A stretch of DNA of 36,959 bases from a virus. The stretch spans positions 1 through 36,959 of the IMG/VR virus record IMGVR_UViG_3300025131_000172; one strand, 5' to 3'. The notes beneath the pieces were generated by a model. The model was not told the DNA's origin. It saw only the letters and a list, made by a program, of their open reading frames with translations, and searched no databases. Of this stretch, positions 7,711-18,100 are shown one piece after another. Numbering within the stretch: the first letter of the stretch is position 1; each line of letters begins with the position of its first letter. The translations under genes and the position numbers were made by a program.

Positions 7711-8613
7711 TTATTGCTGCTTTATAAATCTTAAGGGGACATCTATTCTATAGCCCGTAGTGGCACCGGTAATTCTTACACTAGTATCAATATAATAATA
7801 GGTATTTCCTAAAAAGCTAAATTCATTACCCAATAATGTAAATAAATAGGTACTTGAATTTAAATTTTGAGATGCCTTAATTTTAAATTGAAGATATGTT
7901 CCTCGTGGGCCAGCTATCACCTGATCGGGACCGTCACCGGTAACGGTATTTTCAAAAACATATCCATTTGCGGGCGTAGGTGTGACGCCATTACGGCTCG
8001 TGCCCATAGAAAAATAATATGAAGCTATGCTATCATCGTCGACAAAGGAAACAGGAGACGGTGTGCCGTCCGATGTTGCCAATTGTCCCAATCGATTATC
8101 TATTTCAACCATATATTGTGTTTCTACCAAATCAGTATCAAGATCAATTGTAGCTGCGACCGTGTTGGTGTTCAAGCCCTGATCCACTCTCAATATTTGG
8201 CCACTCGTCGTTTCATACCCATTTAAATATTGGCCCGTGGTAATATTATCAGTCGTTGTCTCATCCACAGTTACCAAAATAGAATCAGTTGTTGTATCCT
8301 TTGCCACTCCCAAACTTTGGTTTAAAAGAATCACAGGCAAATAGAGTAAATTTGTCCTTGGAATTGAAATTAATTTTGATTTCATCAGTGATGTATTATT
8401 AGTAAATGCCTCTAGAATCGGAGTTTGCATAATTTGGAGATCTTTTTGTCCGGTAGCTGCCGACGTGTTGTAAAGAGTATAATTAATTTCATCATCTCCC
8501 AGCGAAAATTTAGTAATTTTAAAACTTCCGTCACCCCGTGCCAACCTTTCTCTTCCAGCATCAGTTAAAACAGCATCTAATATTATATCACCGCTATTGT
8601 CTAAAAAAGCCAT
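7711..8613 (-). CDS. Putative tail/fibre structural protein with conserved N-terminal module
   Basis: A 300-residue protein. The N-terminal 45 residues (GDIILDAVLTDAGRERLARG, then SFKITKFSLGDDEINY) form a compact conserved module that I recognise from many marine T4-like phage virion proteins of unknown role. The same module, diverged, begins the 313-residue protein at 14191-15132. The rest is Thr/Asn/Ser-rich beta-type sequence with DTTTDSILVTVDETTTDN around residues 105-123 and a C-terminus in RIDVPLRFIKQQ. A plausible reading is an N-terminal virion-docking domain with a variable distal part. The start ATG at 8611-8613 has an AAGGGA ribosome-binding site eight bases upstream. It follows the largest gap in the window, 83 bases. 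Confidence 0.85.
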   Translation of the reverse strand: MAFLDNSGDIILDAVLTDAGRERLARGDGSFKITKFSLGDDEINYTLYNTSAATGQKDLQIMQTPILEAFTNNTSLMKSKLISIPRTNLLYLPVILLNQSLGVAKDTTTDSILVTVDETTTDNITTGQYLNGYETTSGQILRVDQGLNTNTVAATIDLDTDLVETQYMVEIDNRLGQLATSDGTPSPVSFVDDDSIASYYFSMGTSRNGVTPTPANGYVFENTVTGDGPDQVIAGPRGTYLQFKIKASQNLNSSTYLFTLLGNEFSFLGNTYYYIDTSVRITGATTGYRIDVPLRFIKQQ

Positions 8614-8696
8614 CTTTTTATCCCTTTTAAGTTAAATTTCATAAATAAATAGTTACCAATTGGGTTATTCCTCATAACATTTTCATTTTATTAGTC
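8614..8696. other. Largest intergenic gap, 83 bases
   Basis: The only spacer longer than about 35 bases. It is AT-rich and holds the perfect 8-base palindrome CCAATTGG (8656-8663) and an ATAAATAAATA run (8641-8651). I see no convincing sigma70 promoter, no TATAAATA late box on the minus strand and no hairpin followed by a T-run. It could hold a diverged late promoter for the genes from 8613 leftwards, but the sequence does not show this. Confidence 0.4.
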
Positions 8697-9617
8697 TCAC
8701 TCATCAGGTAACTCCACCTGAAAAGTTAAGTTAAGATCAATAACTCTTCCAGTATCTTTGGATGTCATTCGCAATTTGAAGCTTTTCCCATATAGGGCTT
8801 CATCTTGAACTCCGATATCTGTCTTTTCTGTAAACCCATTATAAGTAAGTCTCGTCAAATCTAATTTTGGAGTTATTTGAGAATAAGAGGGAATAAGATT
8901 CAATAATTTTTTAAAACACATCTGCGTCGACTTCTCGGATATGCCAAATTCAAAAGGCTTAATAATTGGAAAAATTAGACCGTCTGAATTTATCATTTCC
9001 AATTCAAAAACTGGAGAAGGATTTGATTTTATCCCCCTCCTATCGATCATTCTAAAAGTATAGTAGTATCTCTTATTGGGCTGTATAGTATCCATAAAAG
9101 CCGCAGAGGGTAATTTTTTCTCATCATCGAACAATGTAAAAACTGTGGTCCTAAGGCTATTAAAAAAGTCTTCATATGAGTTTGGCTTTGTGTCGGTTCT
9201 ATAAATCTCGAAAGAGGCGCCCAAATTTTCGAACTCATCTGTTTTATATAAAACTGGATCAAAATTATTGTATTTTTTGGTCTCTCTGTATAAAGTATAA
9301 AATTGCTGCTCCGTTTCGTCAAAAATGATAGGGACTTCGGTTTCTGTTCCGAAATTTGAATTAAGAAAGAGGGATACGGAGCTGTCAATCCCTTTATAGG
9401 GAACGAAATTGACATCGGGAAATAAAGGAGGATTATCTAAAATTGTTCCTCTTTTTTCGAAAAGTGGTATTTCAACCAACTTTAAAAGAGGGATAGAATA
9501 TACTTTGATTCTAGTAGTGGGAGAATTTTCACCGTGCATAGAAGCAGCGGTTTCTATTGATTCGTTCTTTACTACTTCTTTTTCTTTCTCTTTTTCTTCT
9601 TCGGTTGCTGCTGCCAT
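8697..9617 (-). CDS. Putative virion protein with FN3-like segment
   Basis: A 306-residue protein. The first 20 residues are Glu/Lys-rich (EEEKEKEKEVVK), probably disordered. The middle part contains TILDNPPLFPDVNFVPYKG, and residues around 180-215 (NKRYYYTFRMIDRRGIKSN and PSPVFELEM) resemble the last strands of a fibronectin type III fold. The ATG at 9615-9617 has a clear AAGGA ribosome-binding site, and the gene starts nine bases after the stop of the 602-residue gene. Both products carry FN3-like endings, and together they read like successive parts of one extended virion fibre or baseplate component; whether relatives encode them as one protein needs a search. No enzymatic motif is visible. 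Confidence 0.82.
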   Translation of the reverse strand: MAAATEEEKEKEKEVVKNESIETAASMHGENSPTTRIKVYSIPLLKLVEIPLFEKRGTILDNPPLFPDVNFVPYKGIDSSVSLFLNSNFGTETEVPIIFDETEQQFYTLYRETKKYNNFDPVLYKTDEFENLGASFEIYRTDTKPNSYEDFFNSLRTTVFTLFDDEKKLPSAAFMDTIQPNKRYYYTFRMIDRRGIKSNPSPVFELEMINSDGLIFPIIKPFEFGISEKSTQMCFKKLLNLIPSYSQITPKLDLTRLTYNGFTEKTDIGVQDEALYGKSFKLRMTSKDTGRVIDLNLTFQVELPDE

Positions 9618-9626
9618 TTTATTTCC

Positions 9627-11435
9627 TTATTTATCGCCGTGAGAGCCGTCGCCCCTTCCGGAATTACTGGGTAATTCTTCTTCTCTATCTACAATCTTTT
9701 TTGGATGATCCATTCCTTCATCAAAGGGCGACAAATCATCGGGTACTTTCGGCGCCGTAGTATCATCGCCTTCCTCTTCGACAGCCTCTACTATATCTTC
9801 TATTTGATATATATATTTTGTACCAATAACAAATTTATATGCATACACTTTATAAGTATATCTTTTGCCATATTTCACCTGAAAATCAATATAATTTACT
9901 ATCTTATCGGAAGTTCCGCTGTTTCCGGGGATCCATATATTTTGAAGAGGAATTGCGCCATCGCCGTCTGCACTAGCGTCGAATTTGGATATTTTATAAA
10001 AAACTATATCTGACTCATAACTGGGGGTGCCATTTAATATATCAGTGTATGTTCTTACATTTTCGTATGATTTTTCTTCTACTTCTCCTAAGAATATTTC
10101 AAGGGCGCCGGCAACGAGATTTTTAAAATCCTCGTCTCCTTTGGCCATGTATGTTTCATCGCTTCCATCGCGATAATACCCTTTTGTGGGAGGCGTGGCG
10201 TTGACACTCTCTTGATTATATAGATTATTTACCATAAGAAATATGTCGACCAAGCTAAGGGTATTTGATTCTATAGTATAAACCTCATCAAACAGGGTTT
10301 GTAGTGCATCTGCATATTCTGGTATTAGGGTATTATTGTTAAAAGCCTTTTTATCAAAATAGTCAGAAACTCCGCCGGGGGCGAGTAGATCAGAACAATA
10401 AGAAGCTATGGATGTAAATAATGATTGGTCAGGATGTAAAATTGCGACGGGGACATTCACATATCTTGCCTTTAGATCCACATCCACCGCATCATCTGTA
10501 GCATAGCTAGTTGACCCTCCCGAAGTGTCTACTGTTGTTGCGGCTGTCGTACTATCAGTTCCCTCTTCTGTGGTTGTCGAGGAGGATTTGTTTCTGGAAT
10601 TGATAGAAGAAAAGCTAATTTTGGCGCAAAAAGGAAAAATAGAATTTCCATCGGCGTCTATTTCACTATCTCTTAGGTTCATTGCACTCTCGTAATCTTC
10701 TGATGTTATAAAATAATTCTGCTGAGAGGGCTGCTCTTCTAAATAGAGGGGATCCTCCAATTTCGTTGTTACATTTAACTTTGAAACGGCGGGATTAGAA
10801 TCATTGAGGGGATCCTTGTGATCGGCTCTCCAGACTTTTGGAAGGCCGCCGTATGTCACGACCTTGATGCCCTGCTTTCTCTCAAAATAATCATAATAAT
10901 TTAAAATAGTGCTCTCATCAAAATCGGTGGGAGCAATAGTGCTCTCATAATTCTCAAGACCATAATTATAAATAAAATCCACATCCCCCTCTAGCTTGGA
11001 CTGATTGTCGTGAGAAGAGGGATAAACAATTGGGGTGTCTAAGCTAAAAGCATAATCTTCAAAGATTACAGGGTCTTGGTCCTTAATCTTATCGATTTCA
11101 TCCAAAAAAGTTTGATAGGCGACCGTCATACCTGTTGGACCACCGTAAGGCGATCGATCTCTGATAATAATTTCTTGATAAATGATTGGATATCGATATA
11201 TAAATCCAGAGTCCACTTCAATTTCTCCATCTATCAATTCTTGTTTCTCTATAATAAATTTGGCGGAATTACCACGGTTTATAAACCCCTCATCATCTAA
11301 GGCGAGTTCTCCGGCAAAAGAGATATCTTCATCTTTCTGGATCCAATATGCACTTAAAATTTGCCTAAGAGGATCGTCCGAACCTTCAAAGTTGGAGCCT
11401 AAAACAAAAAATTTATTATTTATTATCGACATCAT
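9627..11435 (-). CDS. Putative virion structural protein, 602 residues, acidic
   Basis: A strongly acidic 602-residue protein with no recognised enzyme domain. It contains a Ser/Thr low-complexity linker at about residues 284-311 (SSSTTTEEGTDSTTAATT), which probably joins two folded parts. Near the C-terminus VKYGKRYTYKVYAYKFVIG resembles FN3-type strands, followed by an acidic, proline-containing tail from about residue 553. Two adjacent ATG codons (11433-11435 and 11430-11432) can start it, with AGGA a few bases upstream overlapping the stop region of the 912-residue gene. It lies inside the structural run and precedes a 306-residue gene with a similar FN3-like element. A baseplate or fibre role is inferred. 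Confidence 0.83.
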   Translation of the reverse strand: MMSIINNKFFVLGSNFEGSDDPLRQILSAYWIQKDEDISFAGELALDDEGFINRGNSAKFIIEKQELIDGEIEVDSGFIYRYPIIYQEIIIRDRSPYGGPTGMTVAYQTFLDEIDKIKDQDPVIFEDYAFSLDTPIVYPSSHDNQSKLEGDVDFIYNYGLENYESTIAPTDFDESTILNYYDYFERKQGIKVVTYGGLPKVWRADHKDPLNDSNPAVSKLNVTTKLEDPLYLEEQPSQQNYFITSEDYESAMNLRDSEIDADGNSIFPFCAKISFSSINSRNKSSSTTTEEGTDSTTAATTVDTSGGSTSYATDDAVDVDLKARYVNVPVAILHPDQSLFTSIASYCSDLLAPGGVSDYFDKKAFNNNTLIPEYADALQTLFDEVYTIESNTLSLVDIFLMVNNLYNQESVNATPPTKGYYRDGSDETYMAKGDEDFKNLVAGALEIFLGEVEEKSYENVRTYTDILNGTPSYESDIVFYKISKFDASADGDGAIPLQNIWIPGNSGTSDKIVNYIDFQVKYGKRYTYKVYAYKFVIGTKYIYQIEDIVEAVEEEGDDTTAPKVPDDLSPFDEGMDHPKKIVDREEELPSNSGRGDGSHGDK

Positions 11436-11440
11436 TCATC

Positions 11441-14179
11441 CTATACAAAAACCAGACTAAGGGATTCGGGGGTGCCACCGGTGATTATAAAATATTTATT
11501 ATAATAATTATTTTTGCTCATATTCTTTGTGTTCTCTAGGCCGATTCCCAATGATAAATCCTCATATTTATAGGTCCTACAAAATAAAAACTCGTTAGGG
11601 CGTAAACCTTCAATATCAGCAATCTCAAAATTTTTGAATATCGGCAATTGTGTTAGCTTTTTCCCATCAGCATCTTTTTCAAAATCTGTCAAAACCTCTA
11701 TCCTAATTAGATTACTGAAATTTTCTTTCATCATGTTAATGGTGTTGCAGTCCGAAAGGAAGTCATTTTCCATGCTTGCCCACTGGTTTCTTGTCAGATC
11801 GCTCCTTGAGGCAAAGAGGGCCCGAGTATGATTCGGGATTTGCCTCAATTGAATGTCGAAATCTGGAAGGGATCTCTTTTTGTCTAACAGGTTTGCAGGG
11901 CTTTCCAAATCAAAATTACTTCTTACTAAATTTGTATTATTATAGAATTTATAAATGGCATTCGCTAGTGGTTTTGAATCAACAATTGTTTGTTTATATT
12001 CCTTTAATAGCTCTGCTGAATTATCTTTTTGTTGGGCTGCTATGCAAAACTCTTCAATCTTATTATCCTCCCCCACCGAGGACACTGCCGGTGTTAGGAC
12101 AATATCATCGGAATCTATTTTTTTCAAATTGACCGGAGAGGTTCGTATCGGCTCCTCAATCGCTACTCCCAATTTTTGTAATTGATATCCTGCGGCGATA
12201 TCTGCGTCACTATAGGGCTGATTTTTCATGAATTCCATATCATTATATGGTTCATTTTCCCAAATATCTCGCGACTCTGAGGAGATGTCCAAATCTCCAG
12301 CTTTAATGGGCGATAAAAAAGAATAATAATTCCTTTGCATATCAAACATGTTTGCCTTTAAGTCTTGTTGTTTGCTAGAAATCGAATTTTCACTATATAA
12401 CTGATCACTCATGACGCCAAAATCAATATCTTGCCTATCGCCATCATAAACCATCAATTTTTTAAACTCTCCAAAAAATCTATTTTCAATATCGTCAAGA
12501 GTATAACCCCCGGCACCAAATGACAATTGATCATCTAAATTAAAATAATCATAATCAATATTTTTGAGGGCTGAAAAGTCGCAGTAATTATTAAACCATT
12601 GGCGCGCTTCCAAAAAGAACAAATCATTATTAAGTTTTGAATAAACTTTAGATTTTTTAGAGCTATTCCTGGACGGAATTCCCGTTGTGCCAATGGCTGA
12701 AAAGATTTTTGTAAATAATTGGCGGCAGAAAGATATTAGGCGCATGGTGCCTGATGGTGAATTTAAAAAAGTGGTGAATTCATCAATCATTCTTTGTTGC
12801 GCCGAGGTAGAATAATTACGCAATGAAAATAAGACAGTTAAAATATCATTCATTGCGCCCAAAGCCCTTTGAAGGTCGGAAGAAATTTTGGGTTTATGAA
12901 AATTCTTGGGTTGAGAGAGTTTATTATAATAAGTGTCTAAGGTTTTCTCGCTATTTTCCAGCGTAGACAAAGATTGTATTAAATATTTTAAGATTCCGTC
13001 TTCTATCCTTATATACACGCCATATTGATACCATCCGTAATTTATTTTTTTAGAATAATAATCATTTACTGCAAATATCCTATAGGTCCCGGTGCCTTTG
13101 ATTGCTTTTAATTCTGCAATGGCACTCGTAGGCTTTGCATTGGCATTTGTTGTTGTGTTTTTCAAAAGATCTCCATCAACGTCGTCGCTAGAAGTCACAA
13201 TAACTTCCTCGACCTCATTGGGGGAAAATTTAGAAAAAGATGTAGCAAAATTAAGAGTTTTTTTAACTCGTTTTCTAAAAACTTTAATTTGTGAAATTTG
13301 AGAATCTTTAATTATTTGATCCTTGACACTTTCTACAGAACCGTTCACCAGGATGTTTCCAAACACACTCTTTTCAATTAAAAATTGAATTTTATCCCAG
13401 AAAAAAATAAATTTGGCAAAGTCTTCCTTGTCGTAACTCGTAAAAGCATCCGAAAAATAGCTTTCGTTTAAATTGCGCGTTTGGTTGATAATATTAAAGT
13501 CCAAATAATCATCGAAATTCTTTTGTCTATAATCTATTATGTTGGCTGCGGGAACCAAGGTATTGTCGGACAGAACCTTTTGATAAAGAATGTCCCCCAT
13601 TGAATTGGCGTTTAAACCCCTTTGTGAATCGAAGACACAGAAGGCTATTAATGATAGAGTTTGTGGCCCTTTTGGATTTCCAGTAAATGTTTTGTCAAAA
13701 TTTTTGGAAAAAGGATAAAGAAATTTAACTTTGTTATTACCATCTTCACCTTTTTTAATATCAGGGTTTAACTTTCCATCCTGCACAATCGTCTTATACT
13801 GGGGACTCATGACAGACATCTCCACTTGTTTTCTGTTGCTATTTAGAAACGATATAAAGGCGCTCTTGTCGGATATCAGGGATGAAAGTTGCTTATCTAT
13901 CTCTTTGTCGTTTATCTTTAAAAGATAAATCTTGAAATTTGTTTTTGCCGACAGATTAATAGAAGACATCGAATTGGTAGAGTTGGCCGCGCAGACGAGA
14001 AAAAAATCTAAATTTGTTTTAAACCAATCTGGAGAATTGGAGACAGTAATTTTATCAAACATCACCATCGGCAACGGTGTTTTGACAGCTATGCGCCGAG
14101 AGCCCCCTTTAGTGAGGGCTCTTTTGACTGTTCTTCCTGTTCTAAAAGTTTTTTTAGTGTAACGTGGCGATCGTGCCAT
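11441..14179 (-). CDS. Putative virion structural protein, 912 residues, basic N-terminus
   Basis: A 912-residue protein beginning with a strongly basic segment (MARSPRYTKKTFRTGRTVKR, continuing with Lys and Arg to residue 33). The rest is Asn/Asp/Lys/Phe-rich, largely helical-looking sequence without recognised motifs. The basic tail could contact nucleic acid or an acidic partner such as the neighbouring 602-residue protein. The ATG at 14177-14179 has an AGGAG ribosome-binding site nine bases upstream, and the gene follows the 313-residue virion gene by 11 bases. Its size and place between virion genes argue for a structural component, but I do not recognise the family. Confidence 0.82.
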   Translation of the reverse strand: MARSPRYTKKTFRTGRTVKRALTKGGSRRIAVKTPLPMVMFDKITVSNSPDWFKTNLDFFLVCAANSTNSMSSINLSAKTNFKIYLLKINDKEIDKQLSSLISDKSAFISFLNSNRKQVEMSVMSPQYKTIVQDGKLNPDIKKGEDGNNKVKFLYPFSKNFDKTFTGNPKGPQTLSLIAFCVFDSQRGLNANSMGDILYQKVLSDNTLVPAANIIDYRQKNFDDYLDFNIINQTRNLNESYFSDAFTSYDKEDFAKFIFFWDKIQFLIEKSVFGNILVNGSVESVKDQIIKDSQISQIKVFRKRVKKTLNFATSFSKFSPNEVEEVIVTSSDDVDGDLLKNTTTNANAKPTSAIAELKAIKGTGTYRIFAVNDYYSKKINYGWYQYGVYIRIEDGILKYLIQSLSTLENSEKTLDTYYNKLSQPKNFHKPKISSDLQRALGAMNDILTVLFSLRNYSTSAQQRMIDEFTTFLNSPSGTMRLISFCRQLFTKIFSAIGTTGIPSRNSSKKSKVYSKLNNDLFFLEARQWFNNYCDFSALKNIDYDYFNLDDQLSFGAGGYTLDDIENRFFGEFKKLMVYDGDRQDIDFGVMSDQLYSENSISSKQQDLKANMFDMQRNYYSFLSPIKAGDLDISSESRDIWENEPYNDMEFMKNQPYSDADIAAGYQLQKLGVAIEEPIRTSPVNLKKIDSDDIVLTPAVSSVGEDNKIEEFCIAAQQKDNSAELLKEYKQTIVDSKPLANAIYKFYNNTNLVRSNFDLESPANLLDKKRSLPDFDIQLRQIPNHTRALFASRSDLTRNQWASMENDFLSDCNTINMMKENFSNLIRIEVLTDFEKDADGKKLTQLPIFKNFEIADIEGLRPNEFLFCRTYKYEDLSLGIGLENTKNMSKNNYYNKYFIITGGTPESLSLVFV

Positions 14180-14190
14180 TAAAGTGTCTC

Positions 14191-15132
14191 CTAACTACAA
14201 AGGTCATCTGAATCAATATTAGTCCCATAAATATCGGCTGCCACCAATTGAATTTGTTGTGTTCCTTTAATAAGTATTCCTCCATCAATATTCGAATCAC
14301 CATAAATATTAAAATAGTATTCTACATTCGAAGGTCCTGGCGCCGACTCAAGCACATATTCATCATCTACAGGATCCAGCAAAATATTATTAACAATATT
14401 TAAATTTGGACCCTGAGAATTGAAGGTCAAAGGAATGAGTTCTTCATTGGGGGCACCCTTATTATTTATTTGGAAAACCTCTAGATCAAAATTTTCCATT
14501 TTAAAATCTACATTTTCCTCTGTGAGTTCCAACAAAATATAATCTGCCTCAACCGACAAATATGTCTTATCGGCCGCTGGCTGTGATATAACCGTGGCAG
14601 CATTAGGGGGCTCAGTTGTGGTGGTAGTATCAGAAAATGATCTAACCCTCACTTTACACTTGACTGTAGACTCTATTTGTGTTATCCTTTTGCCGAAAGA
14701 GGAAGTATAATTTGTATTAACACTTCCTGTGATTTCTCCAGCATACATTTTTAAATTATAGGCTGGATAATAATCATTTTTTAGGGAGGATTTTCCCAGA
14801 ATTTTATTTAATGCTTCACTCGCCAAAACTTCCGTGAGAACAACTTTGCTATATCCGGTTGCAGCGCTAGGATCCGGAACTGTTACTGTGACGGTCTCTG
14901 TATTTTTGGACGTGAATTTATTTTGTGTCTGCAATTGGGGAGAATCTTCTCGAATTCGTGCATCAATATCATTTTGAGCTTCGATAACCCCCCCATATTC
15001 CCCGTCATATAAGATATTATCATCAAAAAATGCATAATAAGCAGGCTTAAACTTGCCATTTGATAAGAGGAACTTACCATATTGAGTTAGTTTAATGTCC
15101 AAGACTTCTTCTTTTTTATCCATAAAAAGCAT
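14191..15132 (-). CDS. Putative tail/baseplate protein with conserved N-terminal module
   Basis: A 313-residue protein. Residues 8-45 (EVLDIKLTQYGKFLLSNGKF, then KPAYYAFFDDNILYDGEYG) match position by position the N-terminal module of the 300-residue protein at 7711-8613 (LDAVLTDAGRERLARGDGSF, then KITKFSLGDDEINY). The rest is beta-rich and Thr/Asn-rich. The MDKKEEVLD start is a pattern I recall from marine T4-like phage virion proteins without known function. The ATG at 15130-15132 overlaps the stop of the giant 2950-residue gene (TAATG) and has AAGGA nine bases upstream, so it is preferred over the later ATG at 15121-15123. A structural role is inferred from homology to its neighbour and from position. 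Confidence 0.85.
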   Translation of the reverse strand: MLFMDKKEEVLDIKLTQYGKFLLSNGKFKPAYYAFFDDNILYDGEYGGVIEAQNDIDARIREDSPQLQTQNKFTSKNTETVTVTVPDPSAATGYSKVVLTEVLASEALNKILGKSSLKNDYYPAYNLKMYAGEITGSVNTNYTSSFGKRITQIESTVKCKVRVRSFSDTTTTTEPPNAATVISQPAADKTYLSVEADYILLELTEENVDFKMENFDLEVFQINNKGAPNEELIPLTFNSQGPNLNIVNNILLDPVDDEYVLESAPGPSNVEYYFNIYGDSNIDGGILIKGTQQIQLVAADIYGTNIDSDDLCS

Positions 15133-18100
15133 TATTTAAGATCCTTCTTTTTTATGATTCTTTCCGATTTTACGCGAGTTTCTATTGTTGTCTCCGCGTC
15201 TAGGTGATCTTCCATGGTTCGTCGCCCCGTATAATTTATATCCTCACCATAAGTAGCAGGTAAGGGAACTTGTGAGGCACTTGGTAGTGTTTTTATAGTG
15301 GCGTCTGTAGGCATAATTGAACCAAAATTAACACTTGCGTCTATTTTTGCAAATTCGACCATTGAAAAATAATCATATGGCCAATTATATCCAAAAAGCT
15401 CTGTATTAGAATTATTTACCGCTTTAGATGCCACAGATGTTCCTCCAATATTGGGAGATCCTACAATATTGCTATAATAATTAGTTTCGGCCCTCTGTTT
15501 TACTTTGAATACCACCCATTTGACATTCCCCTTTAGACTATCCATCATTTCGCCCCTCAACAAAGGATGAGAGACAGTCGCAGTAGCTTGTTTAAACGAA
15601 GTTCCAAATTTAGGAGAAAGATTTTGCCACATATAAGATAGATCGTTTTTATCAAACGTATGATCGAACTCGAAGACATACATGGCTAATTTATCGGCCT
15701 TAGAATTTCTCACAAAATCAAATTGTGGAGGGAAAACGTACTTATTTAGGCTAACTTCTAGTTTTGCTATTTCTTTTGAGCTTGCAGGGATCCTAAAAAA
15801 TGCTTTTTGACAATTATCAACCTCTCTAAATGGAATTGCCACGATTGCTTCGTAGACAGTCTTAGAATCCCTTAATTGACCAAGTTTTCGAGCGTCCTTT
15901 TCAAAGCCCACAACATCGGCTAGAGAATCCAAAGAAGAAGGATAAAAAGTACCAGGAAATTCATTATGTTGAAGAAAATCTGCATCTATATTGCCGACAC
16001 TTAAATAGATTCCCCCTTTCTCTTCCGGGATTAAACCAAATTGGTGCCACATGCCAATAGGAGTTGTGGTTTTGCCTCCAAATCCAAGGCCCTGTGCGGT
16101 GAAAGCTGTGACTGGGTGGTTGTCGGAATATTCAGCACAAGGAAGAGCAATATTTTCATATGATAGTGGCCTTTTTGTCTTGTCACCGAAATTAAGAATT
16201 GGAGTTTCAAATTTCGTCTGAATGGTCCATCGATTATCCGGATCCTTTCGGAATAAATTAACAGAGGCTGATATCTGCATTGCAAATTTATTCGCATGGG
16301 CCGGCATCATGGGAAAATCATCCAATGACCATGGATCACTTGCAGGCCATACTTGCGAACTAGGATATATTCTTAAATAATTTACCGAAGCAGAAGCAAG
16401 TACTTCTGTTAACGTGACAGAGCCAGTATTGGGGCCGCTATTATATATAATATCAGCCCACGATTCTCCATTGTAATATGGAGGAGTGAACGACGGATTT
16501 AATCCCCATGTACTATCTGCCTGGAATGTTCCACTTACAACCTGATCACTTCCTGCGACGGGTGGACCAAATGCAGTTGGGCGGCTATACATAGTTATGG
16601 TCTCATAAAGAGATGATCCGGTCATGGGATAATCTTGAGGAACAGAGAATAGCAAAGGAGATTCTCTTTCCTTATTCATACTTCTATACATTTTTATCCT
16701 CATTCCATAAGATGTTTCGGGTGCAAATATAAACTCTTCCTCCTTGTTGGATTTTATTGTTACTAACTCGTTTAAAAAGAAGTTTGGCACCTCTCCTAAA
16801 AAGTTGTTTATCATCATCTTATATTGATTTGGAGAATTTGGTGCATTTAAAATAGAATAACTCGATGAAATTGATGGCGAAAGAGCGTTTGTAAGTTTGG
16901 AAAATAAATTAATTTCCATATCCATCATTGATATATTATTCACCTCTTCCGGATTTAATAATTTTTCAAAATTAAATCTGTAATCCCATCCGGCTGTGCT
17001 GAGGGATCCGGTGCCCAATGCGCGATACCCTGTGACATCGGATAGGATCGGCGGCCCAGGAGAGGCAACCCCCGTCGTATAGAAGACGGTATTATAAGAG
17101 CCAGTATAAATTGGATAATCTACTGCCACTCCCGATTTAATTGTATTAAATAAAATCCCTGGTGAAAAAAGAGGAGAATAAATGGGTCTCAGCTTGAGAG
17201 GATCCGACACAGAACCATTAACTAGGGCGCCCGACGCCGAACATGTTATATAGGATGCATATGATTGAGAAAATGCATTTGCAATCTCTAGAGTCCTCTC
17301 TGCTGGATAAAACCCGTCGTAAGGAATGAATTTCATCAAAGCTTTGCAAGAAAGGGTCAAAGTTTGTGGCAAATCAAACTCTTTATGATCTTCATCAAAA
17401 ACTTCAAAATATTCCATAAAATCAGAGAAAGAATAAATGCGATAAAAATTATCCTCTGAGCTATTTTGGGGCGCTGATGAAGAATCCACACCAAAAATTG
17501 AAAATGATGCTGTATTTTCGGAAACAAAACCATTTGAATCCGTTAAATATTTTTGAATATGATCTCCAATTCTAAATTCAGGGATCAAAGACATGTCTTG
17601 ATTTTTTAATCTCATATTAAGATTATATTGTTCGTACTTATCGTAAAACGGAGTGGCAGAAGCACTCACGAAAACACCGCCTTCAACATATCCCGCAAAT
17701 TTATCAGCCTCAAATTTGGCATTTCCTCCGCGATTTAATAAAGTGCCATATGGCCTTGGGAATAGAACGGGCAGCGCTGTGGGAAAGTTTTCATATGAAG
17801 TTAAATAAACAGTGCTAGTTGAATTTGTAACTATAGACTCCATTCCGGTAGGAGTTACAACCGAATATTTACTTAGTACATCTTGCTTTCGCGAAAGAAT
17901 TGGAGCGGGACGCAAATATGATGACGACGCTAGCGGGATAAAAGCTGCCGAGCCATAATAAAATGTGTAATCATTTTGAAGTTCACCGGATGCCCCAGTC
18001 ACATAATTTGGCGCTATATATGAAGATAACCCCTCGGTGTCCCCGGCGGATGGGCCTGTAGCGGGACATGGCTCCCCGAACTGTTGTGCTGCATCGAGAG

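Noticed and set aside
9047-9415. 122-codon minus-strand frame inside the 306-residue gene
   Set aside because: Fully within another frame that continues with FN3-like features and a good ribosome site; no independent support.
9617-9629. Possible sequencing frameshift joining the 602- and 306-residue genes
   Set aside because: The downstream gene has its own ATG with a well-spaced AAGGA, and the upstream gene ends in a charged tail rather than mid-domain.
11565-11572. Exact T4 late promoter box TATAAATA on the minus strand, 130 bases before the 602-residue gene
   Set aside because: About three to four such boxes per strand are expected by chance in AT-rich DNA of this length, and it lies within coding sequence (Tyr-Lys-Tyr codons).
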